A stretch of 6,582 bases of DNA. It comes from Nitrospirota bacterium (GTDB lineage: Bacteria > Nitrospirota > Nitrospiria > Nitrospirales > Nitrospiraceae). The first letter of the stretch is position 1, and every line of letters begins with the position of its first letter. A model generated the notes under the pieces. It was given only the letters and a program-made list of their open reading frames with translations. It was not told the origin of the DNA and made no database searches. The stretch spans positions 1 to 6,582 of the forward strand of contig JACQCB010000166.1 of NCBI GenBank assembly GCA_016201805.1, in the 5' to 3' direction. Shown piece by piece: positions 1 to 6,335 of this stretch. The position numbers were made by a program, and so were the translations under genes.

Positions 1-7
1 CAACACG

Positions 8-1777
8 ATGGCTGAGTCAAAGAGGAGCCCAGGTCGGCTTACCACGTTCCGCGATTCCGTTAAAAAGCTCACCGAACGGTTGGCGGATGCAGAGGGGCCT
101 CCCGCGAGGAAAAGCGACGACCCCAATCGCGAAGCGGACAAGCTCCGTCTCCAAATCCAGGCCATGGAGGAAGAACTCCGCCAGCTCCATCAATCGCGCT
201 ACCAATTCGAACAGGCCCACAAGCAAAACGAAAAACTCTCCGCCACGCTCCAGGCGGCCAAGGCGCAGATCGAGGCCTTGCGCGCGGAAGTGGAAAAGCT
301 TACCGCGCCGCCGTCCACCTACGCCATTTTTTCCAGCCTCAACGCCGACTCGACGGCCAACGTCTACGTCTCGGGCCGCAAAATGAAGGTGAACCTCCAT
401 CCGGGCATCAAGGCGAAGGCCTTGCGCAAGGGGCAGGAAGTGGTCCTCAACGAGGCGTTCAACGTCATCGAGTCCCGCGGGTTTGACGGGCAGGGGGAAG
501 TGGTGCGGTTGAAGGACCTGTTGGAAGACCGGCGCGCGCTCATCACCCTGCATTTCGACGAGGAAAAAGTCGCGGAACTCGGCGAACCGCTGCTCCTGGA
601 ACGGCTCAGCGCCGGGGATCATCTGCTCTACGACCCGCGGTCCGGCTATGTCATCGAGAAGCTGCCGAAGTCCGAAGCGGAGGAATTGGTCCTGGAAGAA
701 GTGCCGGACGTCGACTACGATCACATCGGCGGGCTGGCCAAGGAGATCGAGCAGGTTCGCGATGCGGTCGAGTTGCCGTTCCTGCACCCGCAACTGTTCG
801 CCGAGCACAAGCTGAGTCCTCCCAAGGGGGTGCTGCTCTACGGCCCGCCGGGCTGCGGCAAGACCTTGATCGCCAAGGCCGTCGCCAACTCGATCGCCAA
901 GAAGCTCGGCCATCTCACCGGCAAGCAGGTTCGCAGCTTCTTTCTCCACGTCAAAGGTCCCGAGTTGTTGAACAAATATGTTGGAGAGTCCGAGCGGCAG
1001 GTCCGGGAAGTCTTCAAGAAGGCCAAGGAACGGGCCGCCGACGGCAATCCGGTCATCGTATTCTTCGATGAAATGGACGCGCTGTTCCGAACCCGCGGCA
1101 GCGGCATCTCCTCCGACATCGAGTCCACCATCGTTCCGCAATTCCTGTCTGAAATCGACGGGGTGGAGCGGCTGCGGAACGTGATCGTGATCGGAGCCAG
1201 CAATCGGCAGGACCTGATCGACCCCGCCGTGCTCCGGACCGGACGGCTGGACATCAAGATCAAGATTTCGCGGCCCGATGCGCCTGCCGCGCGCGAGATT
1301 TTCGCCAAATACATCATCGCGGACCTCCCCTTTGCCGCCGAGGAAGTCGAGCGCCACAGCGGAGATCGCGCGGCCTTGGTCGACCGGCTCGTCGGGCTGA
1401 CGGTCGAGGCCATGTATGCGATGTCCGAGGAAAACAAGTTCCTCGAAGTGACGTACGTGAGCGGCGAGAAAGAGATTCTCTACTTCAAGGACTTTGCCAG
1501 CGGCGCCTTGATCGAAGGCATCGTGTCGCGGGCCAAGAAATTCGCCATCAAGCGTACGATCGCGTCTCAGGAGAAGGGGCTCAAGTCGGACGACTTTCTC
1601 CAGGCGATCCGGGACGAATTCAAGGAGCATGAAGATCTGCCGAATACGACGAACCCGGACGACTGGGCCAAGATCGCCGGGAAGAAAGGCGAGAAAATCG
1701 TCCACGTCAGGACCATCACGGCCAGTTCCACCGAATCCAGACGGATCGAAACGATCAGCACCGGCCATTATTTTTAA
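8..1777 (+). CDS. mpa: Proteasome-associated AAA+ ATPase (Mpa/ARC)
   Basis: Ring-shaped cytoplasmic unfoldase that recognises pupylated proteins and threads them into the 20S proteasome. The 589-residue protein (M. tuberculosis Mpa is about 609) shows the family order. A charged N-terminus is followed by a coiled coil at about 41-98 (the Pup-binding element in the family), then an OB-fold region at about 103-235, then the AAA module. Visible motifs are Walker A GPPGCGKT (279-286), a KYVGE segment at the pore-loop position (323-327), Walker B VIVFFDE (349-355, D354/E355), sensor-1 N399, and LRTGRLD (409-415) with candidate arginine fingers R410 and R413. The family segment LPNTTNPDDWA lies near the C-terminus. 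The protein ends in GHYF (586-589), keeping the penultimate Tyr of the GQYL tail that docks in 20S alpha pockets. It is followed by dop after 23 nt. The start is the first ATG, but only 7 bases precede it, so no RBS can be judged and a start further upstream is possible. Confidence 0.96.
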   Translation: MAESKRSPGRLTTFRDSVKKLTERLADAEGPPARKSDDPNREADKLRLQIQAMEEELRQLHQSRYQFEQAHKQNEKLSATLQAAKAQIEALRAEVEKLTAPPSTYAIFSSLNADSTANVYVSGRKMKVNLHPGIKAKALRKGQEVVLNEAFNVIESRGFDGQGEVVRLKDLLEDRRALITLHFDEEKVAELGEPLLLERLSAGDHLLYDPRSGYVIEKLPKSEAEELVLEEVPDVDYDHIGGLAKEIEQVRDAVELPFLHPQLFAEHKLSPPKGVLLYGPPGCGKTLIAKAVANSIAKKLGHLTGKQVRSFFLHVKGPELLNKYVGESERQVREVFKKAKERAADGNPVIVFFDEMDALFRTRGSGISSDIESTIVPQFLSEIDGVERLRNVIVIGASNRQDLIDPAVLRTGRLDIKIKISRPDAPAAREIFAKYIIADLPFAAEEVERHSGDRAALVDRLVGLTVEAMYAMSEENKFLEVTYVSGEKEILYFKDFASGALIEGIVSRAKKFAIKRTIASQEKGLKSDDFLQAIRDEFKEHEDLPNTTNPDDWAKIAGKKGEKIVHVRTITASSTESRRIETISTGHYF

Positions 1778-1787
1778 CCCGGGGGTG

Positions 1788-1798
1788 GGAAGCGGGGG
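1788..1798 (+). promoter_or_regulatory. Probable ribosome binding region of dop
   Basis: The purine-rich stretch GGAAGCGGGGG lies in the 23-nt gap after the mpa stop. It contains GGAAG (1788-1792), 8 nt from the dop ATG at 1801, and a G-run (1794-1798) very close to it. It supports the ATG at 1801 as the start, although it is not a textbook AGGAGG. No promoter or terminator is apparent in the gap, consistent with co-transcription with mpa. Confidence 0.5.
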
Positions 1799-1800
1799 CG

Positions 1801-3282
1801 ATGCTTTTTTCGCGCGTATTGGGAACGGAAACAGAGTTCGGCATCGCGGCGCGTGAGGCGGGCGCCCTCGATCCTGTCTCCAATTCCATCCAACTGATCG
1901 GACACTACCCGGCCCTGCCGTCGCCACAGGCCATCTGGGACTATGAGAACGAGAACCCGTTGTTGGACGCCCGCGGGTTCGAAGTGGAAGGCGAACGGGA
2001 ACGGCCGGGGCCCGACTACAACCGCCTCTTGAACCGGCTGCTCGCCAACGGCGGCCGTCTCTACGTGGACGGCGCCCATCCCGAATACTCCACCCCGGAA
2101 TGTACGAATGCCCGCGAACTGGTCGCCTTCGAGCGGGCCGGCGAGCGGATCATGGCCGATTGTCTGCAGGCCTTGGCGCGGGATCGCGGCGTCGAGCAGT
2201 TTCTCCTGTATAAGAACAATTCGGACGGGAAGGGTAACAGCTACGGCTACCACGAGAATTACCTCGTGGCCCGCTCCGTCTCCTTCGAGCGGATCGTGCA
2301 AGCGCTGGTGCCGTTCCTGGTGACGCGGCAAATCTATGCGGGGTCCGGCAAGGTCGGGTCGGAGAACCAGACGAAATCTGCGGACTACCAGATCTCCCAG
2401 CGCGCCGACTTTTTCGAGTGCCTGGTGGACCTGAACACGATGGTCAAACGTCCGATCATCAACACCCGCGACGAGCCGCACGCGGACCCGGCGAAGTACC
2501 GCCGGCTCCACGTCATCGTCGGCGACGCCAACATGGCCGAGTTGCCCACCTATCTGAAGGTCGGGACACTGGCGATCGTGTTGGAGATGGTCGAGGCCGG
2601 CGTGGAGTTTCCGAAACTGGAACTGGACGATCCGGTGCGGGCAATCAAGGAGGTTTCGCGCGACCTGGAGGTGAAGCGCCAGCTGAAGTTGGCCGACGGT
2701 CGCGCCACTTCCGCCATCGGCATCCAGCGCGCCTACCTGAAAACCGCCATGGACTATTTCGCCTGTCACGAACTGACGCAGGTCACCAAGGATGTCTTGG
2801 TGCGGTGGGAGGAAGTGCTGGACAAGCTGGAACAGGACCCCATGCTGCTGGTGCGCGACCTGGACTGGGTGGCCAAGCGACAGATGATGCGGTCCTACAT
2901 GGACCGCAAAGGCTGCGGGTGGACTGATCCCCGGGTTGCGCTGATGGATCTCCAGTATCATGACGTCCGGCCGGAGAAGGGGTTGTATTACACGCTGGAA
3001 CGCAGCAACCTGATCGACCGTCTGGTCCAGGACAGTGAGATTGCCAAGGCGGTGCACATGCCGCCGACCGGCACGAGAGCCTATTTCCGGGGCCATTGTC
3101 TCAAGAAGTTTTCCCGACAGATCTATGCGGGGAGCTGGACGTCGGTGTTGTTCGACGTGGGGAATACCACGATCAAGAGGATCCCGTTGATGGAGCCGTT
3201 GCGCGGGACCGAGTCCCTCACGCGCGAACTCCTGGAAGGGTCCGACTCGGCGGAGTCCTTGCTGGCCAAGCTGACGGCTTGA
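1801..3282 (+). CDS. dop: Pup deamidase/depupylase (Dop)
   Basis: Carboxylate-amine-ligase-fold enzyme that, in the family, deamidates the C-terminal Gln of Pup and cleaves Pup from substrate lysines, using bound ATP as cofactor. The 493 residues are close to M. tuberculosis Dop. Motifs seen are LGTETEFG (7-14, with the metal/nucleotide-binding Glu E10) and YVDGAHPEYSTPEC, starting at Y88, with the nucleophile/base Asp at D90. Further motifs are KNNSDGKGNSYGYHENY (138-154), INTRDEPHAD (220-229) and PPTGTRAYFRG (421-431). It is called Dop rather than PafA for three reasons: the LGTETEFG start, the extra segment around WDYENENPLLDARGF (46-60) and the following charged stretch corresponding to the Dop loop, and the GTRAYFRG/EPLRG C-terminal signature. 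PafA, at 4959, is its paralogue. The gene lies 23 nt after mpa and 58 nt before prcB, so it is probably in the same transcript. If the modifier already ends in Glu, only the depupylase activity would be needed; the modifier is not visible here. Confidence 0.95.
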   Translation: MLFSRVLGTETEFGIAAREAGALDPVSNSIQLIGHYPALPSPQAIWDYENENPLLDARGFEVEGERERPGPDYNRLLNRLLANGGRLYVDGAHPEYSTPECTNARELVAFERAGERIMADCLQALARDRGVEQFLLYKNNSDGKGNSYGYHENYLVARSVSFERIVQALVPFLVTRQIYAGSGKVGSENQTKSADYQISQRADFFECLVDLNTMVKRPIINTRDEPHADPAKYRRLHVIVGDANMAELPTYLKVGTLAIVLEMVEAGVEFPKLELDDPVRAIKEVSRDLEVKRQLKLADGRATSAIGIQRAYLKTAMDYFACHELTQVTKDVLVRWEEVLDKLEQDPMLLVRDLDWVAKRQMMRSYMDRKGCGWTDPRVALMDLQYHDVRPEKGLYYTLERSNLIDRLVQDSEIAKAVHMPPTGTRAYFRGHCLKKFSRQIYAGSWTSVLFDVGNTTIKRIPLMEPLRGTESLTRELLEGSDSAESLLAKLTA

Positions 3283-3325
3283 GCAGGGTCCCGTTGCCAT
3301 CTGTCCGGCCGCGCTGGACCGACTG

Positions 3326-3331
3326 AAGGAG
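3326..3331 (+). promoter_or_regulatory. Shine-Dalgarno of prcB
   Basis: A strong AAGGAG lies 9 nt before the GTG at 3341. It decides the non-ATG start of prcB and is the clearest ribosome binding site in the window. The rest of the 58-nt dop-prcB gap (3283-3340) shows no small gene, and only a weak GTCC/GGAC (3303-3306/3316-3319) pairing that is not convincing as a terminator. Confidence 0.85.
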
Positions 3332-3340
3332 AAACGAACC

Positions 3341-4168
3341 GTGCCGCTATTCCCCGACAACTACGGATCGAGCTTTTTCGACTACCTCGCGCAGCAGCGA
3401 CCGGACTTGGCTCCGGCCGGCAAGGGCTTGGGCTCGGCCTCCGGTGGCTCGTCCCCGGGATTCGAGGAGAGCCGGGGGAGCCACGTGCCGCCGGTGACGC
3501 ACGGCACCACGGTCTTAGCGATCAAGTACCAGGGCGGCGTGTTGATCGCGGGGGACCGGCGGGCGACCGAGGGCTATCAGATCGCCGGCCGTCGCATGGA
3601 GAAGGTCTTCAAAATCGACGAACATTCGGCGATGGCAATCGCCGGCGCCGCGGGGCCTTGCATCGAGATGGCGAAACTCTTTCAGACCGAACTGGAGCAT
3701 TACGAAAAGCTGGAAGGGGTGCAGCTCTCCTGTGAAGGCAAGGCCAACAAGCTCGGCCAGATGGTCAAGGCCAATCTCCCGATGGTGTTTCAGGGGTTGG
3801 TCGTGTTGCCGATTTACGTCGGGTACGATCTCAAGCGGGCGGAGGGGCGCATTTACAAATACGACATCACCGGCGGTCGCTACGAGGAGTCGGACTATCA
3901 TTCGATCGGTTCCGGCGGCAAGGACGCACGGAATACGATGAAAGAGCATTTTCGAAAAAACCTCTCCGAAGAAGAGGCGCTCCAGATCGCGTTGCGCGCG
4001 CTCTACAACGCGGCCGAAGAGGACGTCGGCACCGGCGGGCCGGATTTGGTGCGGGGGATCTATCCGACGGCCAAGCTGGTCGGCCTTGCCGGCATCACGG
4101 ACATCGATGAGTCACGCATCGCAACGCTCTACACCGCCCTGATCGACCTGCGCAAGAGGGGAGCCTAA
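3341..4168 (+). CDS. prcB: Proteasome 20S beta subunit (PrcB), N-terminal Thr protease
   Basis: Catalytic subunit of the 20S core, an Ntn-hydrolase that matures by autocleavage to expose Thr1. The 275-residue precursor has a 55-residue propeptide ending in THG, so cleavage before T56 would give the mature TTVLAIKY start. The canonical partners are at the expected spacing: D72 (mature D17) and K88 (mature K33). Other family blocks are AGDRRAT, LEHYEKLEGV, GSGG (190-193) and GGPDLVRGIYPTA from G232. The propeptide contains SSFFDYLAQQRPDLAPA (10-26), which resembles the actinobacterial PrcB propeptide as I recall it (SSFTDFLRRQAPELLPA), followed by a Gly/Ser-rich linker (27-48). The start is GTG with AAGGAG 9 nt upstream. 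The gene is 2 nt from prcA, as expected for subunits made in equal amounts. Active-site residues look complete. Confidence 0.97.
   Translation: MPLFPDNYGSSFFDYLAQQRPDLAPAGKGLGSASGGSSPGFEESRGSHVPPVTHGTTVLAIKYQGGVLIAGDRRATEGYQIAGRRMEKVFKIDEHSAMAIAGAAGPCIEMAKLFQTELEHYEKLEGVQLSCEGKANKLGQMVKANLPMVFQGLVVLPIYVGYDLKRAEGRIYKYDITGGRYEESDYHSIGSGGKDARNTMKEHFRKNLSEEEALQIALRALYNAAEEDVGTGGPDLVRGIYPTAKLVGLAGITDIDESRIATLYTALIDLRKRGA
4154..4163 (+). promoter_or_regulatory. Shine-Dalgarno of prcA inside prcB end
   Basis: The purine run AAGAGGGGAG lies in the last codons of prcB, with its GGGGAG part 7 nt before the prcA ATG at 4171. The site supports that start. Together with the 2-nt gap it also implies translational coupling of the beta and alpha subunits. 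Confidence 0.75.
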
Positions 4169-4170
4169 CC

Positions 4171-4854
4171 ATGCCATTGCCCTACTACGTGTCTCCCGAA
4201 CAGATGATGCAGGACAAGGCGGAGTATGCCAAGAAGGGCATCGCCAAGGGCCGGTCCATCATTGCGATGGAGTACGCCGACGGCGTCTTGATGGTCGCCG
4301 ACAACCCCAGCGCTTCGCTCTACAAGATTTCCGAGATCTACGACAACATCGCCTTTTCAGGCGCCGGCAAGTACAGCGAATTTGAAAACTTGCGCAAGTC
4401 CGGCATCCGGCACGCCGACCTGAAGGGGTACATGTACAGCCGGGAGGATGTGACGGCCCGATCCCTGGCGAACGGCTATTCGCAGGCCCTGGGAACCATC
4501 TTCAGCCAGGAGTTGAAGCCGCTGGAGGTGGAGATTCTGGTCGCCCAGGTCGGGGCGCAGGGGGTGGCGAACGAACTGTATCGCATTTCCTTTGACGGCA
4601 GCATCTTCGATGAACGGGGGTTTGCCGCCATCGGAGGCCGTGCGGAAGCGCTCCTGGTGTTTCTCAAGGAGCGGTACAAGAACGGTCTGCCGAGCTTGAA
4701 GGACGCGCTGGTGCTCTGCGTGGCGGCCCTGGAGAACGTCACCAACCAGAAGCTGCCCCTCGAGGGCCTTGAGATTGCCGCGCTGGATCGCGGTCGCCCG
4801 GGGCGCAAATTCCGCCGCATTGCGTCCGCCGAGTCCAGCCAGTTTCTTGCCTGA
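4171..4854 (+). CDS. prcA: Proteasome 20S alpha subunit (PrcA)
   Basis: Non-catalytic outer-ring subunit that forms the gated entry pore and the docking surface for the ATPase. The 227 residues align by eye with M. tuberculosis PrcA from the first residues. MPLPYYVSPEQMM matches the MSFPYFISPEQAM-type gating N-terminus, and the family segments KKGIAKGRS, ADNPS, YKISEIYD, SGAGKYSEFENLR, LGTIF and YRISFDGSIFDE follow. No N-terminal Thr active site is present, as expected for alpha. K52, in YKISE, sits at exactly the position of the alpha-pocket lysine that contacts the ATPase C-terminal tail in the mycobacterial complex. This fits the GHYF tail of Mpa in this locus. The protein ends soon after the FRRIA block (...QFLA) and lacks the longer acidic tail of the mycobacterial protein. 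It follows prcB by 2 nt. Confidence 0.96.
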   Translation: MPLPYYVSPEQMMQDKAEYAKKGIAKGRSIIAMEYADGVLMVADNPSASLYKISEIYDNIAFSGAGKYSEFENLRKSGIRHADLKGYMYSREDVTARSLANGYSQALGTIFSQELKPLEVEILVAQVGAQGVANELYRISFDGSIFDERGFAAIGGRAEALLVFLKERYKNGLPSLKDALVLCVAALENVTNQKLPLEGLEIAALDRGRPGRKFRRIASAESSQFLA

Positions 4855-4902
4855 GTCCGGCGGCGTCGCCCCGCGCGCGAAATCCCGCTCCGATGTTGAA
4901 GA

Positions 4903-4946
4903 ACCCTGTGTGGGAGTGTATGCTGAAGACATCCCACGGACAGGGT
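4903..4946 (+). promoter_or_regulatory. Long imperfect inverted repeat (hairpin) upstream of pafA
   Basis: The 104-nt prcA-pafA gap holds an inverted repeat able to form a stem of 16 base pairs. ACCCTGT (4903-4909) pairs with ACAGGGT (4940-4946), GTGGGA (4910-4915) with TCCCAC (4932-4937), and TGT (4917-4919) with ACA (4929-4931). It has a single bulged G at 4916, a GG bulge at 4938-4939 and a 9-nt loop (4920-4928). No T-run follows, so it is not a standard intrinsic terminator. The right arm contains AGGG (4942-4945), the only plausible Shine-Dalgarno for the pafA ATG at 4959 (13-nt spacing), so folding could limit pafA translation. It could instead be an mRNA-stabilising or processing element, or a dyad operator. 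The pairing is seen directly; the function is inferred. Confidence 0.6.
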
Positions 4947-4958
4947 CGCCATACCCCC

Positions 4959-6335
4959 ATGCAGCAACGAATTTTCGGCCTCGAGAATGAATACGGCCTG
5001 ATCTTCTCGCCGAACGGGCGCATCTACCTGCCGATGGAGAAGGTCCTCGGCTACATCTTCGAGGGGCTCATCCCGAACAGCTGGCCGTCGAACGCCTTCC
5101 TGGTCAACGGTGCGCGGTTCTACCAAGATACCGGCTGCCATCCGGAGTATTCGACGCCGGAGTGCGACAACATCCTGGACCTCGTCGTCCACGACAAGGC
5201 GGGGGAACGGCTGCTGGAGGCCTGTCTGCCGGCGGCCGAGGAGCGTCTCAGGGAAGAGGGGCTCTCGGGGGACATCTACATTTTCAAGAACAACACGGAC
5301 TCGCTGGGCAATACCTACGGCTGCCACGAGAATTATCTGATGCGGCGGGACGTGGATTTCTGGAAAGTGACCGAGCAGCTCATCCCGTTCTTCGTGACCC
5401 GGCAGATTTACTGCGGCGCGGGGAAGGTGCTGAAGGTGTCGGGCAAGCCCCAGTACTTCATTTCGCAGCGGGCCCAGCACATCCACGAGAAGACGTCCTC
5501 CTCGACGACGTCGTCCCGGAGCATCATCAATACGCGGGATGAGCCCCATGCGGATGCGGAGAAGTACCGCCGCCTCCACATCATCGTCGGCGATTCCAAC
5601 ATGTCGGAGTACGCCACCTACCTCAAGGTGGGGACGGCGGCGTTGGTGCTGTCCATGATCGAGGACGGCTTTACCCTCACCGGCATGGAACTGGAAGATC
5701 CGGTCAAGGCCATCCGCGAGATTTCTCGTGATCCGACGCTCAAGAAAAAGGTCAAGCTGGACGACGGCCAGCAGATGAGCGCGATCGAGATCCAGCGCGC
5801 CTATTGGGAGCGGGCCCACGATTACCTGCAGGTCCATGCGCACGATCCGGTCCTGGACGATGTGCTGGCGAAGTGGGAGGATATGCTCGACCGGCTGGAA
5901 GAGGATCCGATGCAACTGCACCGGGAAATCGATTGGGTGGGCAAGCGGCTGCTCATTCAGTCGTTCGTCGATAAAAAGGGCTGCGGGTGGGACGATCCGC
6001 GGGTTTTCCTCATGGATCTTCAGTACCATGACGTGAAACGGACGCGCGGACTCTATTACTTGCTGGAATCGCGCGGTCTGACCGAGCGGGTCGTCGATGA
6101 GGAGGCGGTGCAGCGTGCCATGTCGATCCCGCCGCAGACGACGCGGGCCAAAGTCCGGGGCGACTTCATCCGCTTTGCGCGGGCCAAGAACCGCTCCTAC
6201 ACGGTGGACTGGACCTACCTGAAGCTCAACGGGTACTGGGAGGAGACCATCCTCTGCATGGACCCGTTCAGCGCGGTCAACCGACGGGTGGAAGAACTCG
6301 TCGCACAAGTCACGGGGCTTCGATTTTACCGATGA
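4959..6335 (+). CDS. pafA: Pup-protein ligase (PafA)
   Basis: ATP-dependent ligase that, in the family, phosphorylates the C-terminal Glu of Pup and joins it to substrate lysine side chains. Starting at 4959 gives 458 residues (M. tuberculosis 452) and the family-typical N-terminus MQQRIFGLENEYG. This places E9 and the catalytic Asp D57 (FYQDTGCHPEYSTPECD) at exactly the numbering of the mycobacterial enzyme. Other motifs are KNNTDSLGNTYGCHENY (110-126), INTRDEPHAD (190-199), KYRRLHIIVGDSNMSE, PPQTTRAKVRG (391-401) and a C-terminal VDWTYLKLN block followed by CMDPF. It lacks the Dop-loop insertion, which separates it from Dop at 1801. In-frame ATGs at 4893 and 4920 would add 22 or 13 residues, but neither has a well-placed RBS and the extension matches nothing I know in the family. 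A long inverted repeat lies just upstream. The stop overlaps the next gene's ATG (ATGA). Confidence 0.95.
   Translation: MQQRIFGLENEYGLIFSPNGRIYLPMEKVLGYIFEGLIPNSWPSNAFLVNGARFYQDTGCHPEYSTPECDNILDLVVHDKAGERLLEACLPAAEERLREEGLSGDIYIFKNNTDSLGNTYGCHENYLMRRDVDFWKVTEQLIPFFVTRQIYCGAGKVLKVSGKPQYFISQRAQHIHEKTSSSTTSSRSIINTRDEPHADAEKYRRLHIIVGDSNMSEYATYLKVGTAALVLSMIEDGFTLTGMELEDPVKAIREISRDPTLKKKVKLDDGQQMSAIEIQRAYWERAHDYLQVHAHDPVLDDVLAKWEDMLDRLEEDPMQLHREIDWVGKRLLIQSFVDKKGCGWDDPRVFLMDLQYHDVKRTRGLYYLLESRGLTERVVDEEAVQRAMSIPPQTTRAKVRGDFIRFARAKNRSYTVDWTYLKLNGYWEETILCMDPFSAVNRRVEELVAQVTGLRFYR

Noticed and set aside
17..1927. 636-codon open frame on the minus strand opposite mpa
   Set aside because: Antisense shadow of mpa in GC-rich DNA: its translation is low-complexity, rich in Arg, Gly, Asp and Val with no recognisable domain, while the + strand frame is an unmistakable AAA+ ATPase.
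3303..3319. GTCC/GGAC inverted repeat in the dop-prcB gap, considered as a terminator
   Set aside because: Only 4 bp with no T-run, and it sits directly before the prcB Shine-Dalgarno; insufficient to support a terminator.
3096..3326. 76-codon + frame overlapping the dop end, considered as a hidden Pup/UBact gene
   Set aside because: Its product is not Pup-like: it ends in RWTD rather than a Gly-Gly-Glu/Gln or Gly-Glu/Gln tail, lacks the acidic, low-hydrophobic character, and mostly mirrors the dop codons in another frame.
1774..3360. 528-codon open frame on the minus strand opposite dop
   Set aside because: Antisense shadow of dop; no domain recognisable, and composition is typical of a reverse-frame reading of biased codons.
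4903..4946. The pafA upstream hairpin as a Rho-independent terminator
   Set aside because: There is no T-rich tract after the right arm, and the downstream sequence leads straight into pafA, so a classic terminator call is not supported.
4476..6308. 610-codon open frame on the minus strand opposite prcA/pafA
   Set aside because: It spans parts of two well-supported + strand genes and the gap between them, and has no recognisable motif; shadow frame.
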